This document shows, in pieces, positions 10,783 to 20,200 of a DNA stretch of 64,000 bases; position 1 is the stretch's first letter; each line of letters starts with the position of its first letter. The notes beneath the pieces are model-generated. The model was not told the origin of the DNA and ran no database searches. It saw only the letters and a list, made by a program, of their open reading frames with translations. This stretch comes from Pseudogymnoascus destructans (taxonomy: Eukaryota > Ascomycota > Leotiomycetes > Thelebolales > Thelebolaceae): positions 186,001 through 250,000 of the forward strand of contig NW_020167536.1 of the NCBI RefSeq assembly GCF_001641265.1, in the 5' to 3' direction. Position numbers and translations under genes: made by a program.

Positions 10783-12329
10783 GCTTATGGTCGACGCGGT
10801 GCAACAATGTCCTAAATGGCCCGCGTTGTGCTCTCCCAACGATAGCTAAGGTTCAGCTATCGACGCCGTTCTATGGAGTGCCTATGGGTAGTTGCGAATA
10901 GTGAGGCTATGCAAGATCTTATACCGCGGATGCCTAAAGCTAAAGAATGTCTTAAACTGGTGGATTCCCTCTTCCCAGAGGCTCTCATCCAAACTCAGAG
11001 CCAGTTTGCCTTGGAGTTGGCTCCACAAATATCGCCAGGCCCAGGTAAAAAGCGTCTATCAGTCGGTGGTAAGTATCGCCGCTCCGAAGGCTGAAGTCGG
11101 CCAAGTGCCAGACCAGTAATAGAACAGAGAGAGAGAGAGAGGAACAGAAAAGAGATTCAGTAAATGTTACTACTCTTGTAGTACTGATGGCTGAAATATT
11201 AAACTTCACTTGAATCAAGTAGGCTTTGCAGCAGGTAATGGTTGTTGATGTGCATTCCTAAAAAGCAAACAGATAAACCTCGAGTCATGAGACAACCCAT
11301 CGATTGTGTATGTACCAAGATAATGTGGCTGACCTATCGAGAAGGTGCCTAGTTCGAACCCCAAAAAGTTCATGCTAGGATCGGATTCGAGCCGCCAACA
11401 TAGGCAGGGATATGTAGGCACTTACGTTCGAAATGCACTCCCTGTCTTTGCTCTTCTTCCCCTCTAAAAGTATCGCTAGCTATAGTAGGTAGGTGTTTAA
11501 CTGACTAGAATGGCCTTGATCGCAAGTGTATCTAAATAGAGTATGTTATCCCTCGTGCGAATTCCAGGTTTGTGTGGTATTTTCGGCATCCAAAGGGGGG
11601 GGGCTTTGGAAATTTGAAAAAACGGCGCTGGCATAGAGTAGCTCAGGCCGAATTTGGCCCCTGGATTTTGCAACTAACATATACTTCTCAACACATACTT
11701 CTCGTTATTCCTTATATAACTTATACAACTTATAACTTCCGTGTCTCTCTTACACGTCATTTTTAATATGTCTAGCTATATTTCTCATCCGTTTCCCTGC
11801 GTCACTTTCAGAACTTATTATATTCCCATAGTTCCTCTCTGTGTATCCTCAAATCTACACCCCCGATCCCATTCTAGAAACGTGTTTGAGTAGATGCGCA
11901 AATACGTGGGCTAGATGCGCAAATACATGGGCAATACCCGTTTATTTATTATACGCAAATCTACACGCCCTATCCCATCCTAGAAGTGTGTTTGGGCAGT
12001 AAATGCGCAAATGCATGAGCAATGCCTGCTTATCTGTTGTTCGCAAAAATACAAATGCTCGACAATGCTCATTGACTCGTCATACATAAATCTACAAATG
12101 TATAGGCAATGCTGGTTTACTTAATATATGCTATACTTGCCATGCTGTTCATTTACCTCTGATGTTTTTCCATGATGTTTTCCATGATGTTTTCCATGAT
12201 GCTTTTTCGTGATGTTTTTTCGTGATGCTTTTCTGTCATGCGTTCATTTACCTATGATGATTTTCTGTCATGCCTTTCATTTACCTATGATGCTTTTTGG
12301 TAATGCTTTTCTGTCGTGCTTTTCATTTA
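10783..12329. repeat. Gene-free region with imperfect minisatellites
   Basis: No convincing gene was found. An imperfect repeat with a period of about 106 bp starts at about 11850 and again at 11956, with a decayed third copy near 12083; each copy carries AAATCTACA and a CCC(G/T)ATCCCAT block. From about 12155 to 12326 a CATGATGTTTTC-like unit of 12-15 bp is repeated many times. The 73-codon ORF at 10873-11094 has no recognisable features and I do not call it a gene. The block at 11571-11675 resembles another at about 23660-23768. Confidence 0.6.
11571..11675. repeat. Dispersed repeat, copy A
   Basis: This stretch shares an irregular but clear similarity with 23660-23768, in the same orientation. 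Both contain TTGAAAAAACGG, then ATAG.GTAGCTC or TATAGCTC, then AATTTGGCCC(C)TGG. Copy B has extra T where copy A has C, as expected from RIP or ordinary decay. It may be the end of an unidentified transposon. Confidence 0.5.
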
Positions 12330-13241
12330 ACGTGGTTTATCACCGAGTCGATCACTTTCCCCACCTTACTACCTACAAACTTCAAAACGTGTTTTCTAAA
12401 CAACCAACAATGGAGAGTCAATCCCAAGAACGCGCATCGTCCTAGCTATTAAGGCTATTTAAAAATCCAAGAAACTTAGCCGTCGCTCTGCTACAAAATT
12501 CATATTACAAAGGTTGAGTTTTTTTGAGCTTTCTACGTAGCTTATAACCAGTTAATAACAACTTAGAATGCTAAAGCTAGATTCCGTAGACCTGGTTTAG
12601 TGCCCTTTAATCTACAGGTGATTATTTCAAAGCTAGATGTCAAGTTACAGACTCCGACACCTATAGGACCCCCCTCTATAGATGATGACCCTTAGGTTTC
12701 TTAAACATCTTGCAACCTAATTGACGCTCTTTCTCAATCAACCTTAGTTCAAAGTTGTATTACATGTCATTAAGGAAGCTCGCTAACTCCTATTTTTAAG
12801 ATAGTCACTACATTAGCAAAAGGTACAGAGATATTAGCTTATAAGAACACTCTTTTAGCTTCTAAGGTCTGAACTCTTCGCAAGGCAAATGAAGCCCTTA
12901 GCAAACGCCATAGGGCTAAAAAGACTTAGGTGCATTAAGGAGGTGCACTTACTATAGAGGATGTGCATGATATTTTAGCTTAGAAGGAGGTAGATGGGCA
13001 GATTCAATGTAACAAGCGCTCTAGAAGGGTTGGTTAAATGAGGGGCATTTAACTACACAACACTATATTCTTGTAGAAAGACTAGCCATTATGCACCAAC
13101 TTATCCTAAAGGTGTACATATGTCTAGTTCATTAGATTCTGAGTAGTTTTAATGAATATTATATGTGGTAGTGGTTTAATTGTATTTTAACGTAGTTAGG
13201 TAGCAGGGAAGTGATATGATTGACTTAGTAATAAACCACAT
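12330..13241 (+). mobile_element. Degenerate, internally deleted Fot1/pogo-type DNA transposon
   Basis: A 912-bp relic is bounded by terminal inverted repeats ACGTGGTTTAT (12330-12340) and ATAAACCACAT (13231-13241). It is flanked by TA on both sides (12328-12329, 13242-13243), the Tc1/mariner-pogo target duplication. The transposase is broken. Near 12410 an N-terminal HTH-like stretch (ending KSKKLSRRSATK) has in-frame stops. From about 12590 the C-terminal part begins, with LVPFNLQ, KLQTPTPIG and later GGALTIEDVHDILA. The DDE core between them is missing. Stops at expected CAG/CAA positions, such as GCTTAGAAG, look like RIP C-to-T changes. The element cannot be autonomous. Confidence 0.8.
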
Positions 13242-13501
13242 TACCTCTACTTTTCCAGAATGCTTTTCTGTCGTGCTTTTCATTTATTTACCTTCTGTCC
13301 GTTTACTCATTATCTATATATATCTAGAGTTTCATTTGTAAATGTATAGGTATGTGTTTTATAAGTACTTAGTTGTTACTATAGAAGTAAACATTTTATA
13401 TCCTTTATAAACCTCTACATAGAATGGGGAAATATAATTATCTTTTTACTATTATACTATAGAGGTGAATTTAACACAGGGTTAGAAAATCAATTATAAT
13501 C
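13242..13501. other. AT-rich spacer between two pogo-type relics
   Basis: AT-rich sequence. It repeats a motif found before the first relic (GCTTTTCTGTCGTGC at about 13262, also at about 12305), so the two relics share flanking repeat sequence. No gene. Confidence 0.5.
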
Positions 13502-14218
13502 ATGATTATTAATAAAGCGTATAACGTGGTTTATCATGACCCTGGACATATCATGACCCCGGACACTTTTCGTGACCCTTCTACCTTTCAACTCCAACAT
13601 GCGTTATCTTCACATTTGATGATGTCAGTACAAACCCAAGAAGCACGAATCATTTTAGCTATGGAAGCTATTCAATCATCCAAAAATATTACTCTTCGCA
13701 CTGCTGCAAAACTTTACAATATGCCACATTCTATGCTTAGTGACAGAATGAATGGTCATTCTACTATCCACAAGCGCCGGCCAGCAAATCACAATTTGAC
13801 TAAAACAGATGAGGAAGTCATTGTTCGATATATACTTGATTTAGATGCGAGGGGGTTTGTGCCTCAGATAGCTGGTGTGGAAGATATGGCAAATCTCATT
13901 CTAACATCATGGGGAGGACGACGTGTCGGACAGCCTCAATTGCTCCTAGGCCATTCTAGATTAAATGTACGGTATCTATTATATATACAGGTATACATGC
14001 TAACTAACTTAGTCTGGTTTATCTCATTAGCAGTGAAGGTAAAGCTACACCTTGACTTTGAAAGGAATCATGGTGTTCGCAACGGCGTTCCTAGGCAGGT
14101 GCTCCTTAATTGGTTTGATGCCTATCTAAGGAACCAGCATAAAAACATTAAGCCTACCTGGCTAAAATTTAAGGATATGTATAGACGGCAGAGGAAAATG
14201 CCACTTATTAATGACTAG
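13502..14218 (+). pseudogene. Pogo/Fot1-type transposase N-terminal fragment with unrelated tail
   Basis: A 238-codon open frame starts just upstream of a TA-ACGTGGTTTAT terminus (element start at 13524), the same terminus as the neighbouring relic. Residues of the type TQEARIILAMEAIQSSKN, then TLRTAAKLYNMPHSML and TDEEVIVRYILDLDARGFVP, form the N-terminal psq/CENP-B-like DNA-binding half of Fot1-type transposases. After GGRRVG (about 13930) the similarity stops and the rest is not the DDE catalytic core. No matching right-hand terminal repeat was found before the retroelement. It is probably a truncated or chimeric copy. A later ATG pair near 13618 is the likely original start. Confidence 0.65.
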
Positions 14219-14749
14219 ATTGCACAACAATCAATAGGCACCTTAAAGGATAGTATTGACTAGGGTTCGGCAGATGAGGAGGATGGTAGTAGCGAAGGGC
14301 AAAGGCAATATAGGGACGACAAGAATGACAAGGATGATGACTAGTGTCATACTGACATTCGTTGCACTCAGTTTGCTATCAAACTCAAGAGCAAACTTGG
14401 AAATCTCCTCCTCAAACCTACAAGTCACTATACATATTTTGGCTTATCACACCAACAACAAGAGCAATACTACTCAACGATTGCTACAACCATCTATGAT
14501 TCATTACACGTCATCGCTCCTTAGTTACTGGGCCGATATTACCACATAGCATATCTCTACAACCCTCTATGATTCATTACATGACATCACTCATACTACC
14601 ACATGACATATCTCTACCAACTAGAGGCCTAGGAGCATGAACGATAGCTCTAAAAGCTCCTACGAACCTCTATGATTCATTACATGTCATCGCTCTTTAG
14701 TTACCCACAAGATTGGTTAAGTTATGACATAATTTGTCTATGACATAAT
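14219..14749. repeat. Short repeats left of the retroelement
   Basis: A block containing CTCTATGATTCATTACA, followed by GTCATCGCTC and TTAGTTAC in the best copies, occurs about three times in 14491-14707. From 14723 a 16-bp unit (TATGACATAATTTGTC) begins; the retroelement interrupts this array at 14749. An acidic frame at about 14265-14340 is not recognised. Confidence 0.55.
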
Positions 14750-14861
14750 TGTTACGACGGAACAAGAAGGCTGGCCAACTACAGGACAGGAAGGAGGGAG
14801 GTCGCATGAGACCGGCCCTGGTACCTGGAGGGGCAGCGGGGAATAGTAGTTCCGAAAGTAT

Positions 14862-15033
14862 CACGTGACGGACTCGCAGGATGATGAGAAGAGTCCTAAG
14901 AGTCCAGGACTCCGAGGACTCGAGTGAGTTCCCAGGAGTCCACTAGGCACGTGATGGACTCGCAGGATGATGAGAAGAGTCCTAAGAGTCCAGGACTCCG
15001 AGGACTCGAGTGAGTTCCCAAGAGTCCACTAGG
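14862..15033 (+). repeat. 86-bp tandem duplication inside the LTR
   Basis: Two nearly identical 86-bp units. Each has a CACGTG E-box-type palindrome at its start, then GAGTCC.TAA.GAGTCC.A.GGACTC.CGA.GGACTC, an imperfect inverted repeat made of four GAGTCC/GGACTC hexamers. The same duplication is present in the 3' LTR from 21386. Position upstream of the TATA box suggests a duplicated enhancer. Confidence 0.85.
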
Positions 15034-15044
15034 CACGACGCCAC

Positions 15045-15051
15045 TATATAA
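15045..15051 (+). promoter_or_regulatory. LTR TATA box
   Basis: TATATAA, 31-37 bp upstream of the GTGCTCAA segment (15082-15089) predicted to lie at the 5' end of the retroelement RNA. Confidence 0.6.
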
Positions 15052-15226
15052 GTAGATAGTATTTCCTTAGATAGGAGCTTCGTGCTCAACTCAATACAGT
15101 ATTTGTTATATACTAGTAACGTGTTACTTGAAGCCTTTGTGTCTGATCCCCTGCCTCCTCTGATAAGTAAACCTTTACGCAAGAGAACCTCTGTGTCTTC
15201 TATCGTTTAGAAGTCAGCGTTACACT

Positions 15227-15234
15227 TTGAGCAC
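15227..15234 (+). other. Putative self-primer binding site
   Basis: TTGAGCAC lies 2 nt after the 5' LTR. It is not preceded by the TGG expected for a tRNA 3' end. It is the exact reverse complement of GTGCTCAA at 15082-15089, near the predicted RNA 5' end, as in Tf1/sushi-type self-priming. Confidence 0.6.
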
Positions 15235-15270
15235 CACTTCTACGAGGTACCGGCTTACACACAAAGCAAC

Positions 15271-17208
15271 ATGTCTGTCGTCAGTTCGAAGGGGAAAACC
15301 CCCACCACGCCAACTTCGTCTCAGAGGTCTAAGCCTGAGAATGAAGAGATGCCCGATGCACCCACCGTCAACGAACTCAAGGAAACTCTACGCGTCAAGT
15401 TGCCCGACACTTACTCCGGCAACCGAAAGGAACTTGAGGTGTTTTTGCTACAGGTCGAACTGTACCAGCACTTCAATGACGAGAAGTTTCCCACCCAGGA
15501 GAGCTATGCCCTGTGGACTGCGTCCTACCTTAGGGGGGAAGCCCTGCGATGGATCGAACCATTCCTCAAGGACTATTTCAAATATGAAAGTACCAATGGA
15601 AGCATGACAACTACGCAGACTATGTTTGGCAGCTGGAAAGGATTCTGTAAGGAAATCCGACGCATGTTTGGAGACATCGATGAGATTAAGACCGCGGAAG
15701 ACCATCTGTTTGCACTTAAGCAGACTGGCAGCGCCCTCACGTACTCCACAGAATTCCAGAGATACGGCAATCAGACAGGATGGGATGCCAGCGCACTCAT
15801 CAGCCACTACCGACGTGGGCTGAAGAGCCATATACGTATGGAACTTGCCCGTTTGGAACAACAACCAACGGACATGGTAGCGCTAATCGAACATACGGTC
15901 CGAATCGACAATCGACTATACGAATTCCAGAAGGAACGTCGGACCTATGACAAGCCCAAGAAAAGTTACCCCTACCGGGGAAACGAGGGCAGACGACGGG
16001 ATCAACACCCGCGAGACAACCGTTGGTCGGACCCAATGGAACTCGATGCCACGTTCAAACCTGGACGACCCCGTGACCCTAAGAAAGACAGACAATTCAA
16101 GGAACGACTCTGTTTTAACTGCGACAAGCCAGGCCACATGGCCCGAGACTGCAGACAACCAAAGAAAGGGAACGGCGGACGCAAAGTCGGCAAACAACTC
16201 AATGCCACCTGGACGGGACAGTTGAACGCAACGTTTGTGAGCAAACAGGACTGGGGAATAAACGGCGAAAGCACCCCAGAAGACGAGAGCTCAGATGAAG
16301 GGTCGGAGGCGGAATCGTTCACCGTCTCGGAACAGGAGACCTTCGATGAACTCGCACCTACGGAACCAATGAATCCACGGTGCAAGAACGTAGTAAGACG
16401 CATGGCAAAACACGCCCACGCGAAGATTAGGGCCGAACGAGACAAGCCCAATGGCCAGAGGAAAATCCCCATGCTTAAAGACCTCTACGGGAACCTGTTA
16501 CAGGAACTTCCGTTAAAGTGCAAGGTGGACGACTGCAAGGATGACCTCTGGAGATACTACGACCAACTAACGAATACCCGCAGGCTGCTTGGCACGTCCC
16601 AAGACGTAGCTAAGTTGGAAGCCCAAGAAGCGGAAGAACTGGAGAAGGATGTCGAGCATATGGCTAAACTGAAGTATATGAAAAGCGTCGAACTTTACTA
16701 CCAGGACCGCAGGAGAGCCCTGAAGAAGTACGACGAGAAAGCCAGAGATATGCTCCGACGGGAAAATGCGAGACCCACTCCACGCATCGAAAGGAGAGCC
16801 ATGGAGCAACTAGACACGTTCTCCACGCCTCCGAGGGAAGATAGTGCATGGGTGAGAGGACAGCGGGAACTATCAACGACAGACGCAACAGAGACTGATC
16901 ATCCCTGGCACGCATATGTCTACTGGGAGTATTGCAGCGAAGATGATTGCAAGCTCCACTGGAAAAAGAAACACCAGAATCAGTTGTTTCCCCGATCCTC
17001 ACCCAGGATACACTTCAGAGACGCAGAGCAAGTTCACGCCCTCAGGCGAAGCCAGTCTGAAGGGGACTTGCCTATCAAAAGCGAACAGGTATACGAGAAA
17101 TACCCACATCTGCTAGATGAAGCAGAAGAGCGAGGGAAACGATCTCCCCAAGGACCACCATTGGAAGCGGATGAATACTATCCTTCCTCGGACGAGTCAA
17201 AAAACTAG
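15271..17208 (+). CDS. gag: Retroelement Gag
   Basis: Gag forms the capsid and packages element RNA. 645 aa, ATG at 15271. The capsid-like part contains LPDTYSGNRKELEVFLLQVE and the retrotransposon-gag block RGEALRWIEPFL...FCKEIRRMFGD. A CCHC zinc knuckle, CFNCDKPGHMARDC, is at about residues 281-294. The C-terminal half is long, acidic and basic in turn. It has a second cysteine/histidine motif (C-x4-C-x2-H-x4-H, about residues 555-569) after HPWHAYVYWEY. The frame ends in TAG at 17206-17208, directly after the heptamer A AAA AAC (17199-17205). Confidence 0.93.
   Translation: MSVVSSKGKTPTTPTSSQRSKPENEEMPDAPTVNELKETLRVKLPDTYSGNRKELEVFLLQVELYQHFNDEKFPTQESYALWTASYLRGEALRWIEPFLKDYFKYESTNGSMTTTQTMFGSWKGFCKEIRRMFGDIDEIKTAEDHLFALKQTGSALTYSTEFQRYGNQTGWDASALISHYRRGLKSHIRMELARLEQQPTDMVALIEHTVRIDNRLYEFQKERRTYDKPKKSYPYRGNEGRRRDQHPRDNRWSDPMELDATFKPGRPRDPKKDRQFKERLCFNCDKPGHMARDCRQPKKGNGGRKVGKQLNATWTGQLNATFVSKQDWGINGESTPEDESSDEGSEAESFTVSEQETFDELAPTEPMNPRCKNVVRRMAKHAHAKIRAERDKPNGQRKIPMLKDLYGNLLQELPLKCKVDDCKDDLWRYYDQLTNTRRLLGTSQDVAKLEAQEAEELEKDVEHMAKLKYMKSVELYYQDRRRALKKYDEKARDMLRRENARPTPRIERRAMEQLDTFSTPPREDSAWVRGQRELSTTDATETDHPWHAYVYWEYCSEDDCKLHWKKKHQNQLFPRSSPRIHFRDAEQVHALRRSQSEGDLPIKSEQVYEKYPHLLDEAEERGKRSPQGPPLEADEYYPSSDESKN
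17199..17205 (+). promoter_or_regulatory. -1 ribosomal frameshift heptamer
   Basis: In the gag frame the codons read TCA AAA AAC TAG, so the heptamer is A AAA AAC, a canonical -1 slippery site. The pol frame is the -1 frame and is open from 17175 without a stop through the pol ATG at 17286. A possible stem downstream pairs TAGGCC (17222-17227) with GGCCTA (17248-17253). Confidence 0.8.
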
Positions 17209-20200
17209 GAGTCCTCGACGGTAGGCCACCGGCGAGCGACACGAAGAGGCCTAGTACAGACCAGCTATGCGCCACGACGGGCAGCATGCAACTATATGTG
17301 GTCGCTAAGATACAACAGCGACACCTCCGAGCAATGATTGACTCAGGAGCAACGGGCAACTTTATGACAAAGAAAGTAGCAGACACGCAAGGTTTCAAGA
17401 CGCAATTGAAAACCGAACCATACCCGTTAATGGTCGTAGATGGAGAGCCCATCTCGACTAATGAAGGAATGGTGACCCACGAAACGGTCCCATTGGAAAT
17501 GGTCATGCTACACGGGCACAAGGAAACGATTCAGTTTGACATCGTGCACATGGACAACCATGCGTGCATCCTTGGTGTGCCATGGCTCAAGAAACACAAC
17601 CCCCAGATTGACTGGTGGAACGAGAAAGTTGTGATGAGCCAGTGCGCGTGTGAACAACGGACGGACACGCGACAACGGGAGAAACCCTCCCAGGGCCGGA
17701 AGGAGTTATGTGCAACCTCCGAGCTCGATGACCTAGCCCAGGCATCCTCACCGACGAGTATACCGGTGGAGTACAAGGAATACGAGCGATTATTCCAGGA
17801 AGGCCCTAAGAACGAGGCGCTTCCTAAGCACCAACCATGGGATCACGAGATACCTTTGGAGAAAGACAAGAGTCCACCGTTCGGACCAATATATCAGCTA
17901 TCGGAAAAGGAGCTGAAGGTACTTAAGGAGTACATTGATGATAACCTAGCAAAAGGATTCATCAAACCATCCACATCACCCGCAGGAAGTCCGGTGCTTT
18001 TCGTACCAAAGAAAGACGGCTCCCTACGGTTATGTGTGGACTATCGAGCGTTGAACAACATCACAATCAAGGACAGGTATGCCCTGCCGTTAATCAACGA
18101 ACTACACGATAGATTTCAAGGAGCAAAGATCTTCAGTAAGCTAGATCTGCGAGGAGCATACAACCTGATCCGAATCAAGGCTGGGGAAGAGTGGAAAACA
18201 GCATTCCGCACCCGCTATGGCCTATTCGAGTATCAAGTCATGCCCTTTGGGCTAACAAACGCACCCGCATCTATGCAACGACTGATGAATGATGCTTTGC
18301 ACGAATACTTAGACATCTTTACCATCGTCTACCTAGACGACGTCCTGGTGTATTCAGCAACCAAGGAGGAGCATGTCAAGCATGTCAAACTCGTCCTGAA
18401 GAAACTAAAGGAGTACAGCTTACTCCTCAAACCAGAGAAGTGCGAGTTCCATAAAAACCAAGTCGAATTCTTGGGTTACATTATTGGAACGCACGGCATC
18501 AAGATGGACCAAGCAAAAGTAACGGCAGTGTTGGAATGGCCAACACCGACCACGGTCAAGGAAGTGCAAGCCTTCCTAGGCTTCGCCAACTTCTATCGAA
18601 GATTCATCTCAGGATATTCCAAGGTAGCTCAACCACTCACAGAGCTTACCAGAAAGGATCTCGAATTCAAATGGACGGACAAGGCAGAGGCTGCTTTCCA
18701 GGAACTTAAGACGAAGTTCACGGAAGCACCTATCCTTGCTACATTTGACCCTGCAAAGAAGATCATCCTCGAAACGGACTCTTCTGACTTCGCAATTGGA
18801 GCATGTCTGAATCAACCAGACGAGAACGGTAAGTTCAAACCAATCGCGTACTACTCTAGGAAACTGTCACCCGCGGAACTCAATTACGACATCCACGACA
18901 AGGAGCTACTGGCTATTGTCGTTGCCTTTGAGCAGTGGCGAGTATATCTTGAGGGATCCACCTACCCTGTGCAGGTATGGACGGATCACAAGAACCTCAT
19001 ATATTTCACCACGACCAAGGTTTTAAACCGCAGACAAGTCCGCTGGGCAGAAACCCTCGCAGCCTACAACTTCACGATAACCTATCGCAAGGGCTCCGAG
19101 AATGCAAGAGCAGATGCTCTCAGCAGACGGACCGACTACGCCGGCCCAAAGGAAGAAAGACCTAGAGCAATTCTGAAGAAAACAGATGCAGGAATACAGT
19201 ACAACGAGTTACTAGCGACGATCTCAGTCATCGAAGATACAGAACTCGAGGAAAGACTCAAGAAAGCTTACGCAACAGACGAATGCGCCAAGCGAGTCTT
19301 GTCCAAAGTCGAAGGCGACTTCACCATCGACGAACAAGGATTGATTCGATACAAAGGGTTAGTGTATGTCCCAAGTCAAATGAGACGCCCGCTGGTGCAA
19401 GAACAACACTCGTTACCAGCACACGGTCATCAGGGAGTAACGCGAACCTTCGAACGAATCACCCGACACTACTACTTCCCAGGTATGAGGAAGCAGGTAG
19501 AGACAGTGGTAAGAGAGTGCGACATTTGCAGCAAGTCAAAATCCAATAGGCATCTGCCATACGGACAACTCAAATCGACACCAGTACCAAAAGGAGCGTG
19601 GAAATCAATAGCTTTGGACTTCATCGTCAAGCTTCCACCCTCCAAGGACCCGTTAACAGGAATAGAATACGACTCTATCCTCGTCATCACGGAAAGACTC
19701 ACGAAATATGGGAAGTTTATACCATATCTAGAAGCTAGCGACGCCGAGGCGCTCGCATATACCTTCATTCGAGTCATATTAGCCGATCATGGGATGCCAG
19801 AAGAAATCATCTCAGATAGAGACAAGCTCTTTACTTCGAAATTCTGGAAATCATTGATGGCGCTACTGGGAACAAACCATAAGCTATCAACAGCTTTTCA
19901 TCCCCAGACAGACGGCCAAACAGAAAGATTAAATCAGACCCTTGAACAGTACCTGCGAAGCTATGTCAATCATCAACAGGATAACTGGGTTCAGATCTTA
20001 CCCATCGCACAGTTTGCATATAACAGCGCGATGACAGAAGCAACGAAAGTCTCACCGTTCTTTGCCAATTACGGCTACCAGCCAGAAGCATATAGGCAAC
20101 CAAGACCAGATGAATCACGAGCTGAACAAGCCCTGATCGTGGTGGAACAACTGAAATCGTTCCACGAACAACTTGCGACGGACATCCAATTCTTAAATGA

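Larger units (their letters stand above)
14750..15224 (+). repeat. 5' LTR
   Basis: 475 bp, TG...CA ends. Two tandem units of 86 bp begin at 14862 and 14948, each opening with CACGTGA. A TATATAA box is at 15045-15051. The predicted transcript start is near 15077-15082, by TATA spacing and by the priming model. Confidence 0.95.

Noticed and set aside
10873..11094. Small ORF of 73 codons
   Set aside because: No homology visible, no splice partners, and it lies in repeat-rich DNA.
17222..17253. The 6-bp stem as the proven frameshift stimulator
   Set aside because: The 16-nt spacer is longer than usual and alternative pairings exist; kept only as a possibility under the frameshift finding.
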